From NCBI RefSeq assembly GCF_021272205.1, contig NZ_JAJSDX010000001.1:124001-188000 (forward strand): a stretch of 64,000 nt of DNA. Reading direction: 5' to 3'. Both the position numbers and the translations under genes were made by a program. This DNA is from Pantoea sp. Mb-10. GTDB taxonomy: Bacteria; Pseudomonadota; Gammaproteobacteria; Enterobacterales; Enterobacteriaceae. Positions 36,259 through 48,372 of the stretch are shown one piece after another; positions within the stretch are counted from its first letter, which is position 1; every line of letters starts with the position of its first letter. Below the pieces are notes generated by a model. That model saw only the letters and a program-made list of their open reading frames with translations, was not told the DNA's origin and searched no databases.

Positions 36259-38049
36259 CTAAAGCAGCAGCTGCCCCGCTTTTACCAGCGCCTGGCTGCC
36301 CGAACGCGCCGGATTATCGTAATTGTAAATATCTGTACGATACTGCGGCTGTCCATCATCCGCGACCCATGCAGTTAAATAGTACAAATTCACCGGTATG
36401 CGATGACGGATAGGCACATAGCGCGTATCCCCCTGCTTGAGGGTGTCTGAGATGCGGCTGTCATTCCAGCCGACATCCTGTAGCAGCAGGTCAGCCAGCT
36501 CCGAGGCTTTATTCACGCGCACGCAGCCGGAACTCAGCGCGCGGATATCGCGCTGGAACAGCGCATGGTTAGGCGTGTCGTGTAAATAAATGGCATCCGA
36601 ACTTGGCATGTTGAATTTATACCGGCCAAGCGAGTTGGTGGCACCCGGCGCCTGACGAATGCGATAAGGAAAATTGGCCGCGGAGACCATTTGCCAGTCA
36701 ATCATTGAGGGATCAATCACTTCCGCATCCGCATTCCAACCCGACAACAGCGTATAACCGTGCTTATAGAGATACATCGGGTCCTGTTTCACTTTCGGCA
36801 CGATGTCCTGACGCACTAATGTCGTGGGAACATTCCACGGCGGGTTCAGCACCACGTTGTTTAGCGCACTGCGCATCAGCGGCGTTTTACGATCCGGCCG
36901 CCCAACAATTACGCGCGAAGAGAGGATGGTGGCACCGTTGTTATAGTAGGTCAGCGAATAGTTGGGAATGTTGACCATGATGCCATTGTGCATATCGTCC
37001 GGCAGCAGGCGCAGACGCTGAATATTTAGCGCCAGCAGCGAGGCGCGCCGCTGCGGCGAGACATTTAACCATTCGCGCGTGCGCGGACCGATAGCCCCAT
37101 CGTCAGCGAGTCCTTGCCAGTGTTGAAAGCGTTTAACGCCTTCCACCAGCGTGGCATCAAACACGTTATCGCCCGTGGGATTCTCCGTGCCCGCGACATT
37201 GCCTACCGGCTGCGGTACCGGTGCTGCCAGCTCGTTGACGCTGGTGGCTGAAGGGCTGACCGCCACCGGCGGTTGAGGCTGACTGGTTGGCTGCGTCTCT
37301 GGCGTCGCCAACGGCGCCTGCCCGGCTGTTAACATGCCGGTGCGCTGTAAAATTTCACGCAGCGCTGGCACATCGCTGCTCACCTGGCCGGGACGCAGGG
37401 TGGCGCTGTCGCGCAGCTGCGGCCAGGGACGGTTATCCGCCAGCAGCGTTTTTAACGCGCGGTGCATCGGGACGTACTGTGGATGTTGCGGCTCAAGCGA
37501 CGTCACGAATGCGCGGCTGGCCCCGCTGTTCACGGCATGCTGCCACTGATTGACCACGGACAACGGCGGCATCGTGAGCTTGTAAGGCACATTGCTGTAG
37601 AGCCAGGTTTCACCCTGCGTGGGAACATTGGCCACAAACTGCAGGTAGCCCAGCATGGCATCACTTAGGGTGATATCCCGCGCCAATCCTTGAATGGCCG
37701 GATTGGTTAACCGTTCGATCCAGCGCGTAAACTGCGGCTGCACGCCGGACAGCGCCACTTCGGCCAGCTGCTGCTGAAACGCCTGAATCGCCTCGCGATC
37801 CTGCCAGATCGGCGCCATATTGCGCGCGGCATAGATCCCGGCTAATCCCGGCAGATAAAACGGTTGATCGCGGGCGCTGAGCGCCTGCTGAATCTGATGT
37901 TGGCTGGCGGCAACGGAGAGAGTACCTTGCGAGGTGCCCGGCAGCGCCGCAATGATCGCGGCCTGACTCACGGCCATTGGGAACAACGCGAGTGCCAGCC
38001 CGAAGGCAACACCGGCACGATTGAATTTCAGTTTATTGGTCAGCCACAT
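36259..38049 (-). CDS. ldtD: L,D-transpeptidase LdtD (YcbB)
   Basis: A protein of 596 aa from the ATG at 38047-38049, preceded by AAGGGGGCAGGG; an ATG at 38094 would add 15 residues with a weaker site (E. coli: 615 aa). It has a signal peptide ([20 protein letters not shown] and onward, cleaved near SQA), a scaffold domain, and a peptidoglycan-binding domain ([20 protein letters not shown]). The YkuD catalytic domain has [20 protein letters not shown], the nucleophile being Cys at about 509 in SGCVRVN. It makes 3-3 cross-links under envelope stress and gives beta-lactam bypass. A Pro/Gln/Ser-rich stretch (about 250-300) is variable. Confidence 0.96.
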   Translation of the reverse strand: MWLTNKLKFNRAGVAFGLALALFPMAVSQAAIIAALPGTSQGTLSVAASQHQIQQALSARDQPFYLPGLAGIYAARNMAPIWQDREAIQAFQQQLAEVALSGVQPQFTRWIERLTNPAIQGLARDITLSDAMLGYLQFVANVPTQGETWLYSNVPYKLTMPPLSVVNQWQHAVNSGASRAFVTSLEPQHPQYVPMHRALKTLLADNRPWPQLRDSATLRPGQVSSDVPALREILQRTGMLTAGQAPLATPETQPTSQPQPPVAVSPSATSVNELAAPVPQPVGNVAGTENPTGDNVFDATLVEGVKRFQHWQGLADDGAIGPRTREWLNVSPQRRASLLALNIQRLRLLPDDMHNGIMVNIPNYSLTYYNNGATILSSRVIVGRPDRKTPLMRSALNNVVLNPPWNVPTTLVRQDIVPKVKQDPMYLYKHGYTLLSGWNADAEVIDPSMIDWQMVSAANFPYRIRQAPGATNSLGRYKFNMPSSDAIYLHDTPNHALFQRDIRALSSGCVRVNKASELADLLLQDVGWNDSRISDTLKQGDTRYVPIRHRIPVNLYYLTAWVADDGQPQYRTDIYNYDNPARSGSQALVKAGQLLL

Positions 38050-38199
38050 CCCTGCCCCCTTCTCACTTAAGACACGGCGCCCTGTTTTCGCCATGTAAAG
38101 CCTGATTCTTATGAATGAGTATATGAATAAAAAACGGCATCTGCCCAACAAGGCCGATGCCGCTTACAGAGTAAACTTCGCGCTGCTTTTTAACCAGAT

Positions 38200-41100
38200 T
38201 CAGCGCGAGGAATTTTCTGTTTCTAATCCTGAATCAGCCCGCGTTTCGCGCGTGGGTGCCGGGTCAGCCGAGAAGCCGCGCAGCCCTACCACGTGCACGT
38301 GCTCGGTATTGTTGAACACTTTACGCACCAGCTTGTAGGTAGTGCCTTTTTCCGGACTGATATTCTCTGGCGCAGCGATAACCAGCTGCATTTCCAGACG
38401 CTCACACAGCTCAAACAGCGTCGCAATCGAGCGTGCATCAAGGCGCGCGGCTTCATCCAGGAACAGCAGGCGACACGGCGAGATATCTTTGCCGCGCAGA
38501 CGCCGCGACTCCTCTTCCCAGCTCTGCACCACCATCACCAGAATCGACATACCGGTACCGATCGCTTCACCGGTCGACAAGGCGCCGCTCTCAGCGCGCA
38601 GCCAGCCGTCTGAGCCGCGGTTAACTTCCACCTCCATCTCCAGATAGTTGCGGTAGTCCAGCAGCTCTTCACCAATGGTTTGTGGCGTACGCTGCCCCAT
38701 ATCAATGTGCGGATTCAGGCGCTGATACAGCTTCGCCAGCGCTTCTGAGAAGGTCAGACGGTTGCTGGTAAACAGATCCTGATGCTGCTCGTGTTCTTCT
38801 GACAGCGTATCCAACAGCGTCGCATGCGCTTCGCGCACGTTGACGTTAAGCCGCACGCTGCGCACCTGGCCAAAGCTCACCGCCTGCAGCCCTTGGTTGA
38901 GCTGACGGATACGGTTCTGCTCACGCTGAATGGTCTTGCGAATGATGTTCGCCGCGCTGCGCGAGCTGATCGCCAGCGTCTGTTCACGCGCCGTTAACTC
39001 TTCAGTCAGGCGATTGAGCTCAATCTCCATTTGCTCAATGGCTTCTACCGGATCGTCGGTGCGAATAATGTCCTGGCGAATACGCTCGCGCAGATGCTGA
39101 TAGACCGCAATAAAGAACTGAATTTTGCGCTCGGGCCGCTTGGGATCTTCGGACAAGCGCAGCACGTCGCGCAGATGTTCGTTATCCGCCACCGCCAAAC
39201 GCAGCGCACCCAGCGCTTTATCCGACATCGAGCGCAGCTCATCACCGCTGAGATACGCCAGCTCGCGACGATGCAGCCGACGCTCCACACCGTTCTCTTT
39301 AACCAGGCGAAGCACCGTGCACCAGCCCGCTTTGGCATTCACCACCTGCTCGCGCATCACGCGGTAATCACGCTCCAGCTTGCGCAGTTTCTTCTGCAGC
39401 CCGTCCATTTCGGCTTCACAGAAGGTGAGCTGCTTCTCGAGCTGATTGCGGCGGGCGCGATTATGGCTCAATGCGGTGTACAACTCATCGCGCCGCGTAC
39501 GGGCACGCGCTTCGGCGCTGGCATCGGCTTGCACGCCAATGTCTTGCATCTCCTGCTGCAGCTCTTTAAGCATGTCGCGTTTGGCGTCGTAGGAACTTTT
39601 CAACGAGGCCAGCACTTGGCTGTACTGCGTCAGCTGCGCCTGATGCGTGCGCAGACGTTCACGCGCGCGTGCGCGCTCGCCTTCTGCCTGCTCCAAACGC
39701 TGACGCAGCTGCTCATTGAGATCGCTGTTGCCGGTCAGCATGTCTGCGGAGCCTTCGTAGCTGAAGTGGGCGCGACGCTGCACCACTTCAGTCAGGGCAA
39801 AGGCGCGCTGACGGGCTTCGCGCTGCTGCTGCTGCGCCTGCTGGTAATCGTGTTGCAGCTGTTCGTGCTGCTGCGGATCGCTCTGCAGCACGGCAATCAG
39901 CGGCTCCAGCTTGCTCAGTTTACTGCCGTGCTGGTGCAGGAAACGCGCCGCGTCCTGGGCTTCTTCCACCCGCTCGCGGATCTCGTCACAGCGATCGGCC
40001 AGCGTATCGTCCAGAAGCAAATTCACACGTGGCAGCAAGCGGTTGAGCTGCGCCACGCCTTCACGCGCCTGTTCGAACTGCGCGCGCTGCTGCTGATTGT
40101 CGTTCTCATGCTGTGCTAAGGCGCGTTCCAGCTCAGCTCGGCGAGTATTGAGCAGACGCATCTGCGCTTCGGGATCTTCATCAAACGCCACCGCCAGGTG
40201 ACTGCCAATGAAACGGCTAAACGACTGGTGTAAACGCTGCGTTTTCTGTACGTCAAACGACAGGGTGGCGTAGCGCTCGGCCAGACGATCGCGTTCGTTG
40301 CTCAGCAGCTCAAGCTGATTTTCCCGCGCGGCGCGGCCAAACAGCGGCACTTTCGGGAAACGCGAATAGCGCCACTGGCGATCCGCAACTTTTACCACCA
40401 CCGCGTTGTCCAGCTCGTCCACGCTAAATACGCTGTCGTCGAAGGATTGCGGATCGCCCTCAATCAGGTAGAGGTCTTCCGGGCACTCTTCAAGCCCATC
40501 AAGCAAGTCGCGCACCCGCGACAAATCCGGTACCACAATCGCATGGCGGGAGGGGCCATAGAGCGCCGAGAAATACGGCGCGTCATCCAGCGTGACGTCA
40601 TCGTAAATTTCCGACAGCAGCACGCCGCCAAACCGCTCCGCCAGCTGGGTTAAGCGGGCGTCTTCGGCGCCGCCTGGCTGGCTGAGGCGTTCAATTTGCT
40701 GTTCGACCTCGCGCTTGCGCGCCGCAATTTCATCACGTTCAACGGTGGTTTCACGCTCGCGCTCCAGCAGCTGCTGCATAAATTCGGTGATCTGCTGGCT
40801 ACTGGTCAGGGATTGTCCGGTCTGCTCGCTGAGCTGGGTTAAAATCTCCTGCGCCGCCAGCCAGTGTGGCGCGCGCGCCGTCAGCGCGGCGATGCGCTCG
40901 CGCAGCTGCTCCAGCTCCTGGCGCATCAGCATCCGACGTTCGCCTGCGTCAGCGACGCTTTCGCCGAGCTGTTCAATTTGCGCTTCCAGCTCACGCTGTA
41001 ACGCTTCCAGCGCATCCGCATCGTACTGCTGCCCCTGGCGCTTGCAGAAATCCGCCAGCAGCCGCTCGGCATCGTGCTGTTCACGCAGACGCGTCTCAAG

Positions 41101-42672
41101 CTCATTAAGGCGCAGGCGCAGCGATGAGAGTTGGTCGGCGTGATGACGCTGATTCGCCGCGTCACGCAGCAGTTCGCGCCCCACCTGCCAGGCGTCCTGA
41201 CGGCTTACCTCGCCGGCAATACTGGTCACCAGCGCCAGCGCCTGTTCAAACTGTCCGTGGGCGGCTTCTGCCACGCTCAGTTTCTGCTCAAGACGCAGCA
41301 GGCGATCGGTGGCTTCTTCTTCGCGCGCCTGGAAAACTTCCTGCCATTCCGCCGCATTATCAATGGTCAAATCCGGCAGCTGGCACTGCGCCCGCGCTTT
41401 TTCCAGCGCCTGAAGCGCCTGCTGATATTGAATGGCGCGCGTCTGCTGTACATCCAGCGCCTGCTGGAAATCCGCCAGCTGGCTCTTGAGTTCATCGACT
41501 TCAATTTCAGCGGCTTCAACGCGCGCTTCGTTCTCTTCCTGCACCTCACGCGCTTCCGCAACGACTTCGTTTTGCTCTTCGAGGCGGTAGGTCAGCTCCT
41601 CCAGATCGGCGTCGTAACGGGTGATTTTCTCCTGCTGGCGCATGGCGGTCTGCACCAGATTCAGGTGATCGCTCGCCGCCTGATAATCGGTTTCCAGATC
41701 GCTCTCGGCGCCGGTGTGCTCCGACAGCTCGCGCGCCATTTCAATATGGCGATACTGCTCTGAACTGAGCTGATTCCGCGCCGTAAACAGCTCGTTGCGC
41801 AGTTGTAGCGCGCCATCCAAATGAATGCGGCGCTCGTTGGCGTGGCGCATATAATCAGCAGAGACGTAGCTGGTGGCCTCGGAGATCAAATGCTTAAACA
41901 GATCGCGATCCGACTGCGTCACGCGAATCGCTTCCAGCGTCATGCGGTTTTCGCGCAGCGCGGCTTCCATATCCTGGAACGCTTTGCGCACGCCGCCGTT
42001 TTCAGGCAGCAGGTAGTCGCGCAGTGAACGCGTGATAGCGCTGGAGATGCCGCCATACAGCGACGCTTCAATCAGACGATAGAACTTGCTGCGATCGCCG
42101 GCCGTACGCAGGCGACGCGGCACCACACCCAGCTCAAACAGCACCGAATGGTAGTCGGTAACCGAATTGTACTGGCGGAACTGCACGCCCTCCTGCGCCT
42201 CAACGCGCTCTTTCACCTCGGCCAGCGGCAGGACCCGCGCCTGACGACTGTTGAGGATTTCAGTCAGCATGTCGGTGGGCTGCGCGTCGCTGGGCAAACC
42301 GTGAATGCTGAACGGTTTGATGTCCACTTTTTTGTCACGCCCCGCCACCTGCTGCAGACGCACGCCGACGATCACCCGCTGATGACGGGAGTTGATCACA
42401 TCCAGCACGGAATAGCAGACGCCGGCGCGCAGTTTGCCGTGCAAACCTTTATCGCGTGATCCTGAGGTCGCCCCTGCTTCCGTGGTATTGCGGAAGTGCA
42501 GCAGGGTGAGATCGGGGATCAGCGCCGTGACGAACGCCGCCATGGTGGTGGATTTACCGGCGCCGTTACCGCCCGATAGCGTGGTGACTAACGCATCGAG
42601 ATCAAACGTGCGGGCAAAAAAGCCGTTCCAGTTGATCAGCGTAAGCGAGCGAAATTTGCCGCGTTCAATCAT
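38200..42672 (-). CDS. mukB: chromosome partition protein MukB
   Basis: A protein of 1490 aa, against 1486 in E. coli. SMC-like condensin ATPase of MukBEF. The N-terminal head has Walker A GGNGAGKS (34-41). Two long coiled-coil arms (about 330-640 and 800-1200, rich in E, Q, R, L) are joined by a globular hinge near 650-800, which in E. coli binds topoisomerase IV ParC. The C-terminal head carries the ABC signature [13 protein letters not shown] and Walker [14 protein letters not shown]. Last gene of cmoM-mukF-mukE-mukB; its ATG overlaps the mukE stop. Confidence 0.98.
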   Translation of the reverse strand: MIERGKFRSLTLINWNGFFARTFDLDALVTTLSGGNGAGKSTTMAAFVTALIPDLTLLHFRNTTEAGATSGSRDKGLHGKLRAGVCYSVLDVINSRHQRVIVGVRLQQVAGRDKKVDIKPFSIHGLPSDAQPTDMLTEILNSRQARVLPLAEVKERVEAQEGVQFRQYNSVTDYHSVLFELGVVPRRLRTAGDRSKFYRLIEASLYGGISSAITRSLRDYLLPENGGVRKAFQDMEAALRENRMTLEAIRVTQSDRDLFKHLISEATSYVSADYMRHANERRIHLDGALQLRNELFTARNQLSSEQYRHIEMARELSEHTGAESDLETDYQAASDHLNLVQTAMRQQEKITRYDADLEELTYRLEEQNEVVAEAREVQEENEARVEAAEIEVDELKSQLADFQQALDVQQTRAIQYQQALQALEKARAQCQLPDLTIDNAAEWQEVFQAREEEATDRLLRLEQKLSVAEAAHGQFEQALALVTSIAGEVSRQDAWQVGRELLRDAANQRHHADQLSSLRLRLNELETRLREQHDAERLLADFCKRQGQQYDADALEALQRELEAQIEQLGESVADAGERRMLMRQELEQLRERIAALTARAPHWLAAQEILTQLSEQTGQSLTSSQQITEFMQQLLERERETTVERDEIAARKREVEQQIERLSQPGGAEDARLTQLAERFGGVLLSEIYDDVTLDDAPYFSALYGPSRHAIVVPDLSRVRDLLDGLEECPEDLYLIEGDPQSFDDSVFSVDELDNAVVVKVADRQWRYSRFPKVPLFGRAARENQLELLSNERDRLAERYATLSFDVQKTQRLHQSFSRFIGSHLAVAFDEDPEAQMRLLNTRRAELERALAQHENDNQQQRAQFEQAREGVAQLNRLLPRVNLLLDDTLADRCDEIRERVEEAQDAARFLHQHGSKLSKLEPLIAVLQSDPQQHEQLQHDYQQAQQQQREARQRAFALTEVVQRRAHFSYEGSADMLTGNSDLNEQLRQRLEQAEGERARARERLRTHQAQLTQYSQVLASLKSSYDAKRDMLKELQQEMQDIGVQADASAEARARTRRDELYTALSHNRARRNQLEKQLTFCEAEMDGLQKKLRKLERDYRVMREQVVNAKAGWCTVLRLVKENGVERRLHRRELAYLSGDELRSMSDKALGALRLAVADNEHLRDVLRLSEDPKRPERKIQFFIAVYQHLRERIRQDIIRTDDPVEAIEQMEIELNRLTEELTAREQTLAISSRSAANIIRKTIQREQNRIRQLNQGLQAVSFGQVRSVRLNVNVREAHATLLDTLSEEHEQHQDLFTSNRLTFSEALAKLYQRLNPHIDMGQRTPQTIGEELLDYRNYLEMEVEVNRGSDGWLRAESGALSTGEAIGTGMSILVMVVQSWEEESRRLRGKDISPCRLLFLDEAARLDARSIATLFELCERLEMQLVIAAPENISPEKGTTYKLVRKVFNNTEHVHVVGLRGFSADPAPTRETRADSGLETENSSR

Positions 42673-43403
42673 GCTTCTTCATCCTCCGCGTTATCGTTCG
42701 CGTCGCGTTCACTGTCCAGGTCGTTTTCCAGTTCATCCCTTTCCGCTGCCGCCGCTTTGCTCTCCAGCGTCATGGCTTCACCATCGCGGATCAGTCGCAG
42801 CTGGGCATCGCGCGGGTCATCACCGCTGCGCACGTCGGCACCAAAGCGGAAGACCGACTCGGTAATGCGAAACTTGCTGCTGTCATTGCCCATAAACCAC
42901 ACCATGCCCAAACGGCGCAGGCGACTCAGGGAAGCGCGCATTTTTTCCTGCAGCTTCGCGCGGTCCAGGTCCGATCCGGTCGAGCGCTGGTTGACCAGCT
43001 TGAGCAATTTGCTTTCATCGGCCAGCGACAGCAGTTCGTCATACAGCTCTTGCTGGGTGAAGATGCCCTCGTTCGCCAGACGCTCCGGACTGAGGTAGAG
43101 ATAACAGAGGATTTTACCCACCATCATATCCAGCTCAGAGAGCACCGAGCGCGGGATCAGCGTGGTTGAGCGCGGTCGCAGGTAGAAAAAGCCCTCGGGC
43201 GCGCGAATCAATTCGACGTTATACCGCGTATAAAATTCTTCCAGGTACTCCTGGTAGTCCATCAAAAAGGCGTGGTTATCCAGCTCTTCGATGCCAACGT
43301 GACGACCCGCGCGCAGCTGGCTATCTAGTGCCGGAAACAGCGGGTTTGCCAATGCCAGCGCCAGTTTGACGGGCATCACTTGTTCAATATTTGTCGATGA
43401 CAT
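42669..43403 (-). CDS. mukE: condensin subunit MukE
   Basis: A protein of 244 aa from the ATG at 43401-43403, giving the E. coli start [15 protein letters not shown] (E. coli: 234 aa). A kleisin-associated KITE protein with winged-helix domains, binding MukF and DNA. Highly conserved core [20 protein letters not shown]. The acidic C-terminal tail ([14 protein letters not shown]) differs in length from E. coli. Its start lies inside the last codons of mukF and its stop overlaps the mukB start. Confidence 0.97.
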   Translation of the reverse strand: MSSTNIEQVMPVKLALALANPLFPALDSQLRAGRHVGIEELDNHAFLMDYQEYLEEFYTRYNVELIRAPEGFFYLRPRSTTLIPRSVLSELDMMVGKILCYLYLSPERLANEGIFTQQELYDELLSLADESKLLKLVNQRSTGSDLDRAKLQEKMRASLSRLRRLGMVWFMGNDSSKFRITESVFRFGADVRSGDDPRDAQLRLIRDGEAMTLESKAAAAERDELENDLDSERDANDNAEDEEA

Positions 43404-44706
43404 GTGCCTGCACCTTGGCTCCGTAATCATTAATTGTTTGCCATTCTGCCGGTAAGCCGGCTAAGTCTGCTTCGGCTACGCCAAGCCGCACGGCCTGATC
43501 GATGACGATACGCGCCAGATCGAAATGGCGCGCGCGTGGGTACTGCGATAAGTAATCGCGCATCACCGATGCAAGGTGAAGCGGCTTTTGCTCCCGCTTG
43601 TAGACCAGCAATGCCTCTTCGATCATCGCGGCCAACTGCTCGCGGATCTCGTTGAATTCTTCATATTCCATTTCCGGCGGCAGCTCGCCCATCACTTCGT
43701 CGTTACGCAGCGTCATTTCGTCGTCGCGCATGTCGTAAAGGCGATCGGCGTTGGCGTAGGTCAGCGCCCATGGGCTGTCGAAGTAGCTCTGCACCGACTG
43801 ACGCAGGCGCTGCGCAAACACGCGGTTTTTATCCATGTCGATTGCCGTACGGATAAATTTATGTACGTGTCTGTCGTAGCCAATCCACAGGTCAATGGCC
43901 TGCTGGCCCCAGCTGATAATGCGATCGAGCTTGTTTTGCAGGTCGAACACCAGTTTGTCGACAAAACCGAGATCGGGGCTGCTGAGCGTGGCATCCTGAA
44001 TGCGTAACAGGTTGGCCTGCAGCTTATCGCCCGCGGCCTCCAGCGTATCTTGCAGTTCACGCAGCGTGCCGGAGGTTTCAGACAGCAACAGCTCGCAGCT
44101 GGAGATGGCGGCGCGCCAGTCTTTGTTAAGCAGATCGGCAATATCATTTTTCACCGCTTGCTGCTGCTCATCCATCAGGCGCTGCGTCATATCGATGCTG
44201 TCAAAAATCTCCGCCACAGAGTATTTCAGCGGGGCAAATACGTTGCGGTGCCAGTGGAATTCATCGCCATCTTCTTCTGCGGCGTCGGCGGCGCGCTTCA
44301 GCTCCTGCGCCACGATCGAGAGCTGCATAGAGAGACGAAGCGTAGAAAATTCACGCTGGCGGATATAGTAATCGGTAATGCCTATGGCGAGCGGCGTCAG
44401 GCGATAAATTGCATGGCCTTCGGTGAGCTCGCTGGTGAAGCGGTTCAGGAGTCGCTGCCGCACCATGTCGTTAATGGCGTTATTGGCACGTACCTGAACG
44501 GTTTCATGGGTCTGTTCAAACGCTTTGCTGACGTGCCGGAAGGCGTCAATTAACTCGCCCTCACTCATTTCACCGTCCATCCGCTCGCCGTTTAACGTCG
44601 CGATAGCCAGCAAAAAGGCCAGACGTTCAACCGGCAGCGCAAGCGAAAAGTCATTCTTGCGCGCCCATGCCACCAGTTCGGGGACCGTCTGGGAAAATTC
44701 GCTCAT
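43384..44706 (-). CDS. mukF: condensin kleisin subunit MukF
   Basis: A protein of 440 aa, the E. coli length. The N-terminal winged-helix dimerisation domain (about 1-120), a four-helix bundle contacting the MukB neck (about 120-290), an acidic linker ([18 protein letters not shown]) and a C-terminal winged helix that binds the MukB cap. It bridges MukB heads. Its ATG overlaps the cmoM stop as ATGA, so synthesis is coupled. Confidence 0.98.
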   Translation of the reverse strand: MSEFSQTVPELVAWARKNDFSLALPVERLAFLLAIATLNGERMDGEMSEGELIDAFRHVSKAFEQTHETVQVRANNAINDMVRQRLLNRFTSELTEGHAIYRLTPLAIGITDYYIRQREFSTLRLSMQLSIVAQELKRAADAAEEDGDEFHWHRNVFAPLKYSVAEIFDSIDMTQRLMDEQQQAVKNDIADLLNKDWRAAISSCELLLSETSGTLRELQDTLEAAGDKLQANLLRIQDATLSSPDLGFVDKLVFDLQNKLDRIISWGQQAIDLWIGYDRHVHKFIRTAIDMDKNRVFAQRLRQSVQSYFDSPWALTYANADRLYDMRDDEMTLRNDEVMGELPPEMEYEEFNEIREQLAAMIEEALLVYKREQKPLHLASVMRDYLSQYPRARHFDLARIVIDQAVRLGVAEADLAGLPAEWQTINDYGAKVQAHVIDKY

Positions 44707-45488
44707 AGTTGATCCTTCTCACGGGGTTTGCGCGCAGTCACGTGGATATAGCGCCCCAGGCTTAAAAAGGGCTCCTGGCGACAGTAGCGCCGTTCCATCT
44801 CAATGATCTCCTCGACGCTTTTCCCTGCGCCGGGTTGCGGCTTCATGTAATCACTAAATACGCGAATGCCCGCGCGCCGCTCAATCTCAAAGCCGCAGTT
44901 TTCTAGCCACTGATTCACCTCCAGCGGATCGCGGGGGAAATCAGGCGACAGCGTGCGCTTCTTGCGTTTGGTCATATTGGCGCGCAGATAGCCGAAATTG
45001 CCCAGCGTCAGGGTGCGAAACGTCAAGCCGTGCGCGTTGTAAAACATCAGTGACAAAATGCCACCCGGTTTCAGCGTCTGCCACAGCGCTTTCAGCACCT
45101 GCTCCGGCTCTGCCACCCACTCAAGCACAGCGTGAAACAATACCAGATCAACCGGCTTATCCAAATGTTCGCCCACCTGCTGCGCGCTAATTTGTTTGAA
45201 TTGCATGTTGTGGCTCACGCCTGCCGACGCAGCGTGCGCTTCGGCCAGTTTCAACATCTCCGCAGAGAGATCGCACAGCAGCACTTTGTGACCGCGCTCG
45301 GCCAGTCCTGATGAGATTTGTCCCACGCCGCCACCGGCATCTAATACCGTCAGCGGACCGGGCGGCAAGCTCGGCAAGAGGGCCTCCAGCTCATCCCAAA
45401 GCAGGGCCTGGCGGACCTGACCCTTGCGGGTGCCGTAAATGTTTTGCGCGAATTTATCCGCCAGATCGTCAAAGTTGCGATCCTGCAT
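44703..45488 (-). CDS. cmoM: tRNA 5-carboxymethoxyuridine methyltransferase CmoM
   Basis: A protein of 261 aa from the ATG at 45486-45488 (same length and MQDRNFDD start as E. coli CmoM/SmtA), with GGAG 7 bases upstream. Class I SAM methyltransferase: motif [11 protein letters not shown] (about 49-58), LCDLSAEML, and [10 protein letters not shown]. It methylates cmo5U34 to mcmo5U in some tRNAs. First gene of the muk operon and divergent from elyC. Confidence 0.96.
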   Translation of the reverse strand: MQDRNFDDLADKFAQNIYGTRKGQVRQALLWDELEALLPSLPPGPLTVLDAGGGVGQISSGLAERGHKVLLCDLSAEMLKLAEAHAASAGVSHNMQFKQISAQQVGEHLDKPVDLVLFHAVLEWVAEPEQVLKALWQTLKPGGILSLMFYNAHGLTFRTLTLGNFGYLRANMTKRKKRTLSPDFPRDPLEVNQWLENCGFEIERRAGIRVFSDYMKPQPGAGKSVEEIIEMERRYCRQEPFLSLGRYIHVTARKPREKDQL

Positions 45489-45611
45489 GCTGGAACTCCG
45501 GTTAGCTGCATTCAACGTGTGCTATTTTGTCACAGGCTCAGGCAGAATGAACCTTTCACACCGCAGTAACTGTCTGGCTGCTGTTTTTTCGGACAAAAGG
45601 AGCAAATTTCG

Positions 45612-46397
45612 ATGTTTTTTGCGTTAAAAAAATGGATTGGCGCGATGTTACTGCCCTTGCCGCTGCTGCTGTCGCTGATGGCGCTGGGACTTTTGCTGCT
45701 CTGGTTTAGCCGCTGGCAGAAAAGCGGCAAAATTTTGATCTCCTTGAGCTGGCTGCTGCTGTTACTGCTCAGCGTCCATCCGGTGGCTGACCGCCTGCTG
45801 CTGCCGCTGGAACGTCAGTACGCCACCTGGAACGGCAGCGATCCCATGGATTATATTGTGGTGCTCGGCGGTGGCTACACCTACAACCCTGACTGGGCGC
45901 CAGGATCGAACCTGCTGGGCAACAGCTTGCCCCGCGTGACCGAAGGCGTTCGCCAGTGGCGCCGCTATCCGCAGGCCAAAATGATTTTTACCGGCGCTGC
46001 AGCAGGCTATAACCGCTATAGCAATGCCGCCGTGGCGGCAAAGGTGGCCGAAAGCCTGGGCGTTCCCGCCAGCGCGATTATTACGCTGGATCAGCCGCAC
46101 GATACCGGTGAAGAGGCGCAGGCGGTACGGCAAATTGTGGGGCAGCACCCTTTCCTGCTGGTCTCCTCTGCGAATCATCTGCCGCGCGCCATGCGCTTTT
46201 TCCGCGCGGCGGGCTTGAACCCTCAAGCCGCGCCGGCCAACCAGCTGGCCATACGCTCGCCGCTGAGCCTGTGGGATCGCGTGCTGCCTTCGCCGATGTG
46301 GCTAAGCCACAGCGAACGGGCGATTTACGAGACGCTGGGTCTGATCTGGCAGCGGATACGCGGCACGTCGTCTGACTCAGACCAGCCAGGGCAATAG
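45612..46397 (+). CDS. elyC: envelope biogenesis factor ElyC (DUF218)
   Basis: A protein of 261 aa, against 259 in E. coli. Two N-terminal membrane helices (about 13-31 and 40-58) anchor it in the inner membrane. The periplasmic DUF218/SanA-like domain starts at DYIVVLGGGYTYNPDW and contains LLVSSANHLPRAMRFF. In E. coli it is needed for peptidoglycan synthesis at low temperature. Its last 21 bases overlap the end of the convergent ycbJ. Confidence 0.95.
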   Translation: MFFALKKWIGAMLLPLPLLLSLMALGLLLLWFSRWQKSGKILISLSWLLLLLLSVHPVADRLLLPLERQYATWNGSDPMDYIVVLGGGYTYNPDWAPGSNLLGNSLPRVTEGVRQWRRYPQAKMIFTGAAAGYNRYSNAAVAAKVAESLGVPASAIITLDQPHDTGEEAQAVRQIVGQHPFLLVSSANHLPRAMRFFRAAGLNPQAAPANQLAIRSPLSLWDRVLPSPMWLSHSERAIYETLGLIWQRIRGTSSDSDQPGQ

Positions 46398-47255
46398 CTG
46401 CTGACGGGCATAATCAAAACGCGGACGGTCAAACTGTCCGCTGTCCATCCAGCATTCAATACAGTCCCACAGTTGGTAAAGCCAGCGCCGCCAGAGAAAA
46501 CCTTCCGACACCGGCGCGCGCTGCAAATAATTTTGCAGCAGCGTCGCGTCTTCCCCCAGGTCTGACAATCGCCTCAGCTCAAATTCGCGCGGCCCCCATA
46601 GAATATCGCCCGGATTGACCATCGCCACCTGCGGCGTGTGCTGGGTGGCGAGACGAATGTGAGATAAACGCAGATTGCCGTGCAGCAATACGCAGGGATC
46701 GGCAAACCCGTGAAACAGTTTTGCCAGCTGGTCGCGGCTACGGAACAGGATCTGGCGATCCTCCAGCGTCAAAAAGGCGGGAGCCCGATAACCCAGCGTT
46801 GCCCAGAGCACTTCCACACGCTGGCGGTACCACGCGGGCCAGCTATTGCGCTGTACGCTGTCCACGTTGCCTACCAACCCCTCACTCTCCACACTGTGCC
46901 ACCTCTGCAGCATCTCGAGGGTGTGCTGAAGCCAGGCAGTATTTGACGTCTCCGCCGCTGAGACACCCGCCAGCCGGGACATCAACAGCATTTCATGTAC
47001 CGGCGGCTGCTGACTTAGCACCAGCCCCAGCACCGCAGGCACCGCGCCCGGGCTTTCTTGCCCCAGCAGCGTCAGCTTGCGCGCCTCCAGCGCCGCGCGT
47101 CCCTGCTGGCGATAATATTTCGCCACCAGCGGCATTGGCTCACCGTGATTGTCGTAGAGCGCGTAAAGCCGCGTTTGCGCGTGTTCGCTAAGCGTTTCGA
47201 GGCGGCTGACGTCTTCACCTAACACCAGCGTCAGTTCAGTACGGAGATTTTCCAT
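46377..47255 (-). CDS. ycbJ: YcbJ, phosphotransferase-like protein with degenerate active site
   Basis: A protein of 292 aa, against 297 in E. coli YcbJ, with clear similarity at both ends (MENLRTELTLVLGE, and FLWRRWLYQLWD with LLPWLV). The fold suggested by VLLHGNLRLSHI (190-200) and MVNPGDILWGPREFEL (212-227) is that of aminoglycoside/choline kinases. The catalytic Asp of HGD reads Asn194, and the metal-binding D-x-D of the next motif is not evident, so catalysis may be lost. Role unknown. It follows kdsB by 97 bases. Confidence 0.92.
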   Translation of the reverse strand: MENLRTELTLVLGEDVSRLETLSEHAQTRLYALYDNHGEPMPLVAKYYRQQGRAALEARKLTLLGQESPGAVPAVLGLVLSQQPPVHEMLLMSRLAGVSAAETSNTAWLQHTLEMLQRWHSVESEGLVGNVDSVQRNSWPAWYRQRVEVLWATLGYRAPAFLTLEDRQILFRSRDQLAKLFHGFADPCVLLHGNLRLSHIRLATQHTPQVAMVNPGDILWGPREFELRRLSDLGEDATLLQNYLQRAPVSEGFLWRRWLYQLWDCIECWMDSGQFDRPRFDYARQQLLPWLV

Positions 47256-47352
47256 ACGCTCCCCTTTTACAGTGGTTTCATGAAGTTGGACGTGACGAAA
47301 ACGGTGCGGCGGGCGAAAGCAATGGCCAGCGTGAACCGCTGGCCGACAGGCG

Positions 47353-48102
47353 TTACGGCTGCATAGCCGCGCGAACGCGCGTTAAATCTTCGGGTGTGTC
47401 GACGCCCACGCTGGGTACGGTGTGCGCCACGTCCACGTGAATTTTTTCCCCGTACCACAGCACGCGCAGCTGTTCGAGCAGTTCAATATGCTCCAGCGGA
47501 GACGGCGCCCATGCGACGTAACGACGAATAAAGCCGGCGCGGTAAGCGTAGATGCCGATATGCCGCAACAACGTGTCGCCGATGTGCGCCTGCGACTGGC
47601 TAAACCGTTCGCGATCCCAGGGAATGGTGGCGCGTGAGAAATAGAGCGCATAGCCTTCACGGTCGCGTACTACCTTCACCGCGTTAGGATTAAAGGCCTC
47701 TTCGACGTCGACAATCGGCACCGCCAGCGTAGCCATACCCGCTTTGGCGCAGGCCAGGTTATCGGCAACCTGCCGCACGATCGCTGCCGGGATCATCGGC
47801 TCATCGCCCTGTACGTTCACGATGATTGTGTCATCGGCGAACTGATACTGCTCCACCACTTCGGCTAAACGTTCAGTGCCGGATTGATGGTCGGTACGCG
47901 TCATGCAAACCTCCCCACCGGCAGCGGTCACCGCTGCAGCAACATCCGGATGGTCGGTGGCGACAATCACACGCTCCGCGCCCGACTCACGCGCGCGCGC
48001 CATGACGTGCAGTACCATCGGCTTGCCGTGGATATCCACTAGCGGTTTTCCTGGCAAGCGCGTGGAAGCATAACGCGCCGGGATAATGGCAACGAAACTC
48101 AT
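47353..48102 (-). CDS. kdsB: CMP-3-deoxy-manno-octulosonate cytidylyltransferase
   Basis: A protein of 249 aa, against 248 in E. coli. It activates Kdo with CTP for lipopolysaccharide inner-core synthesis. Nucleotide loop [15 protein letters not shown] (about 7-21), [20 protein letters not shown] and the Mg-binding VNVQGDEP region are present. Its ATG overlaps the ycaR stop. Last biosynthetic gene of the msbA-lpxK-ycaQ-ycaR-kdsB string. Confidence 0.97.
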   Translation of the reverse strand: MSFVAIIPARYASTRLPGKPLVDIHGKPMVLHVMARARESGAERVIVATDHPDVAAAVTAAGGEVCMTRTDHQSGTERLAEVVEQYQFADDTIIVNVQGDEPMIPAAIVRQVADNLACAKAGMATLAVPIVDVEEAFNPNAVKVVRDREGYALYFSRATIPWDRERFSQSQAHIGDTLLRHIGIYAYRAGFIRRYVAWAPSPLEHIELLEQLRVLWYGEKIHVDVAHTVPSVGVDTPEDLTRVRAAMQP

Positions 48103-48281
48103 GGATGAATCTCTTCGGCCGACAGCGTGCGCGCTTCCACTTCCAGCAGCACGGGAATGCCGTCACGCACCGGGAAAGCCAGCCCATCGGGCTTACAGAT
48201 CAGCTCCTGCTGCGCCTTATTAAAGTACAACTTTCCGTTACATACCGGACAGGCCACGATCTCAAGTAAACGGTGATCCAT
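48099..48281 (-). CDS. ycaR: Trm112/UPF0434-family small protein YcaR
   Basis: A protein of 60 aa from the ATG at 48279-48281 (E. coli YcaR also 60 aa, [18 protein letters not shown]). An AAGGAG lies about 7 bases upstream. It has the Trm112-like zinc-finger hairpin with CPVC (12-15) and [14 protein letters not shown]. Only one CxxC pair is present, with a single later Cys (LICKPDG). Trm112 proteins act as activators of methyltransferases; a partner for YcaR is not established. Coupled to kdsB by overlap. Confidence 0.95.
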   Translation of the reverse strand: MDHRLLEIVACPVCNGKLYFNKAQQELICKPDGLAFPVRDGIPVLLEVEARTLSAEEIHP

Positions 48282-48372
48282 CATTTTCTCCTTCAACACC
48301 GATTCGTCGGGGGATTAGCATACCATAGCGTAGCCTTGCCGCGTGCGCGGGATGGCAGCAGGGGGCAAAGTA

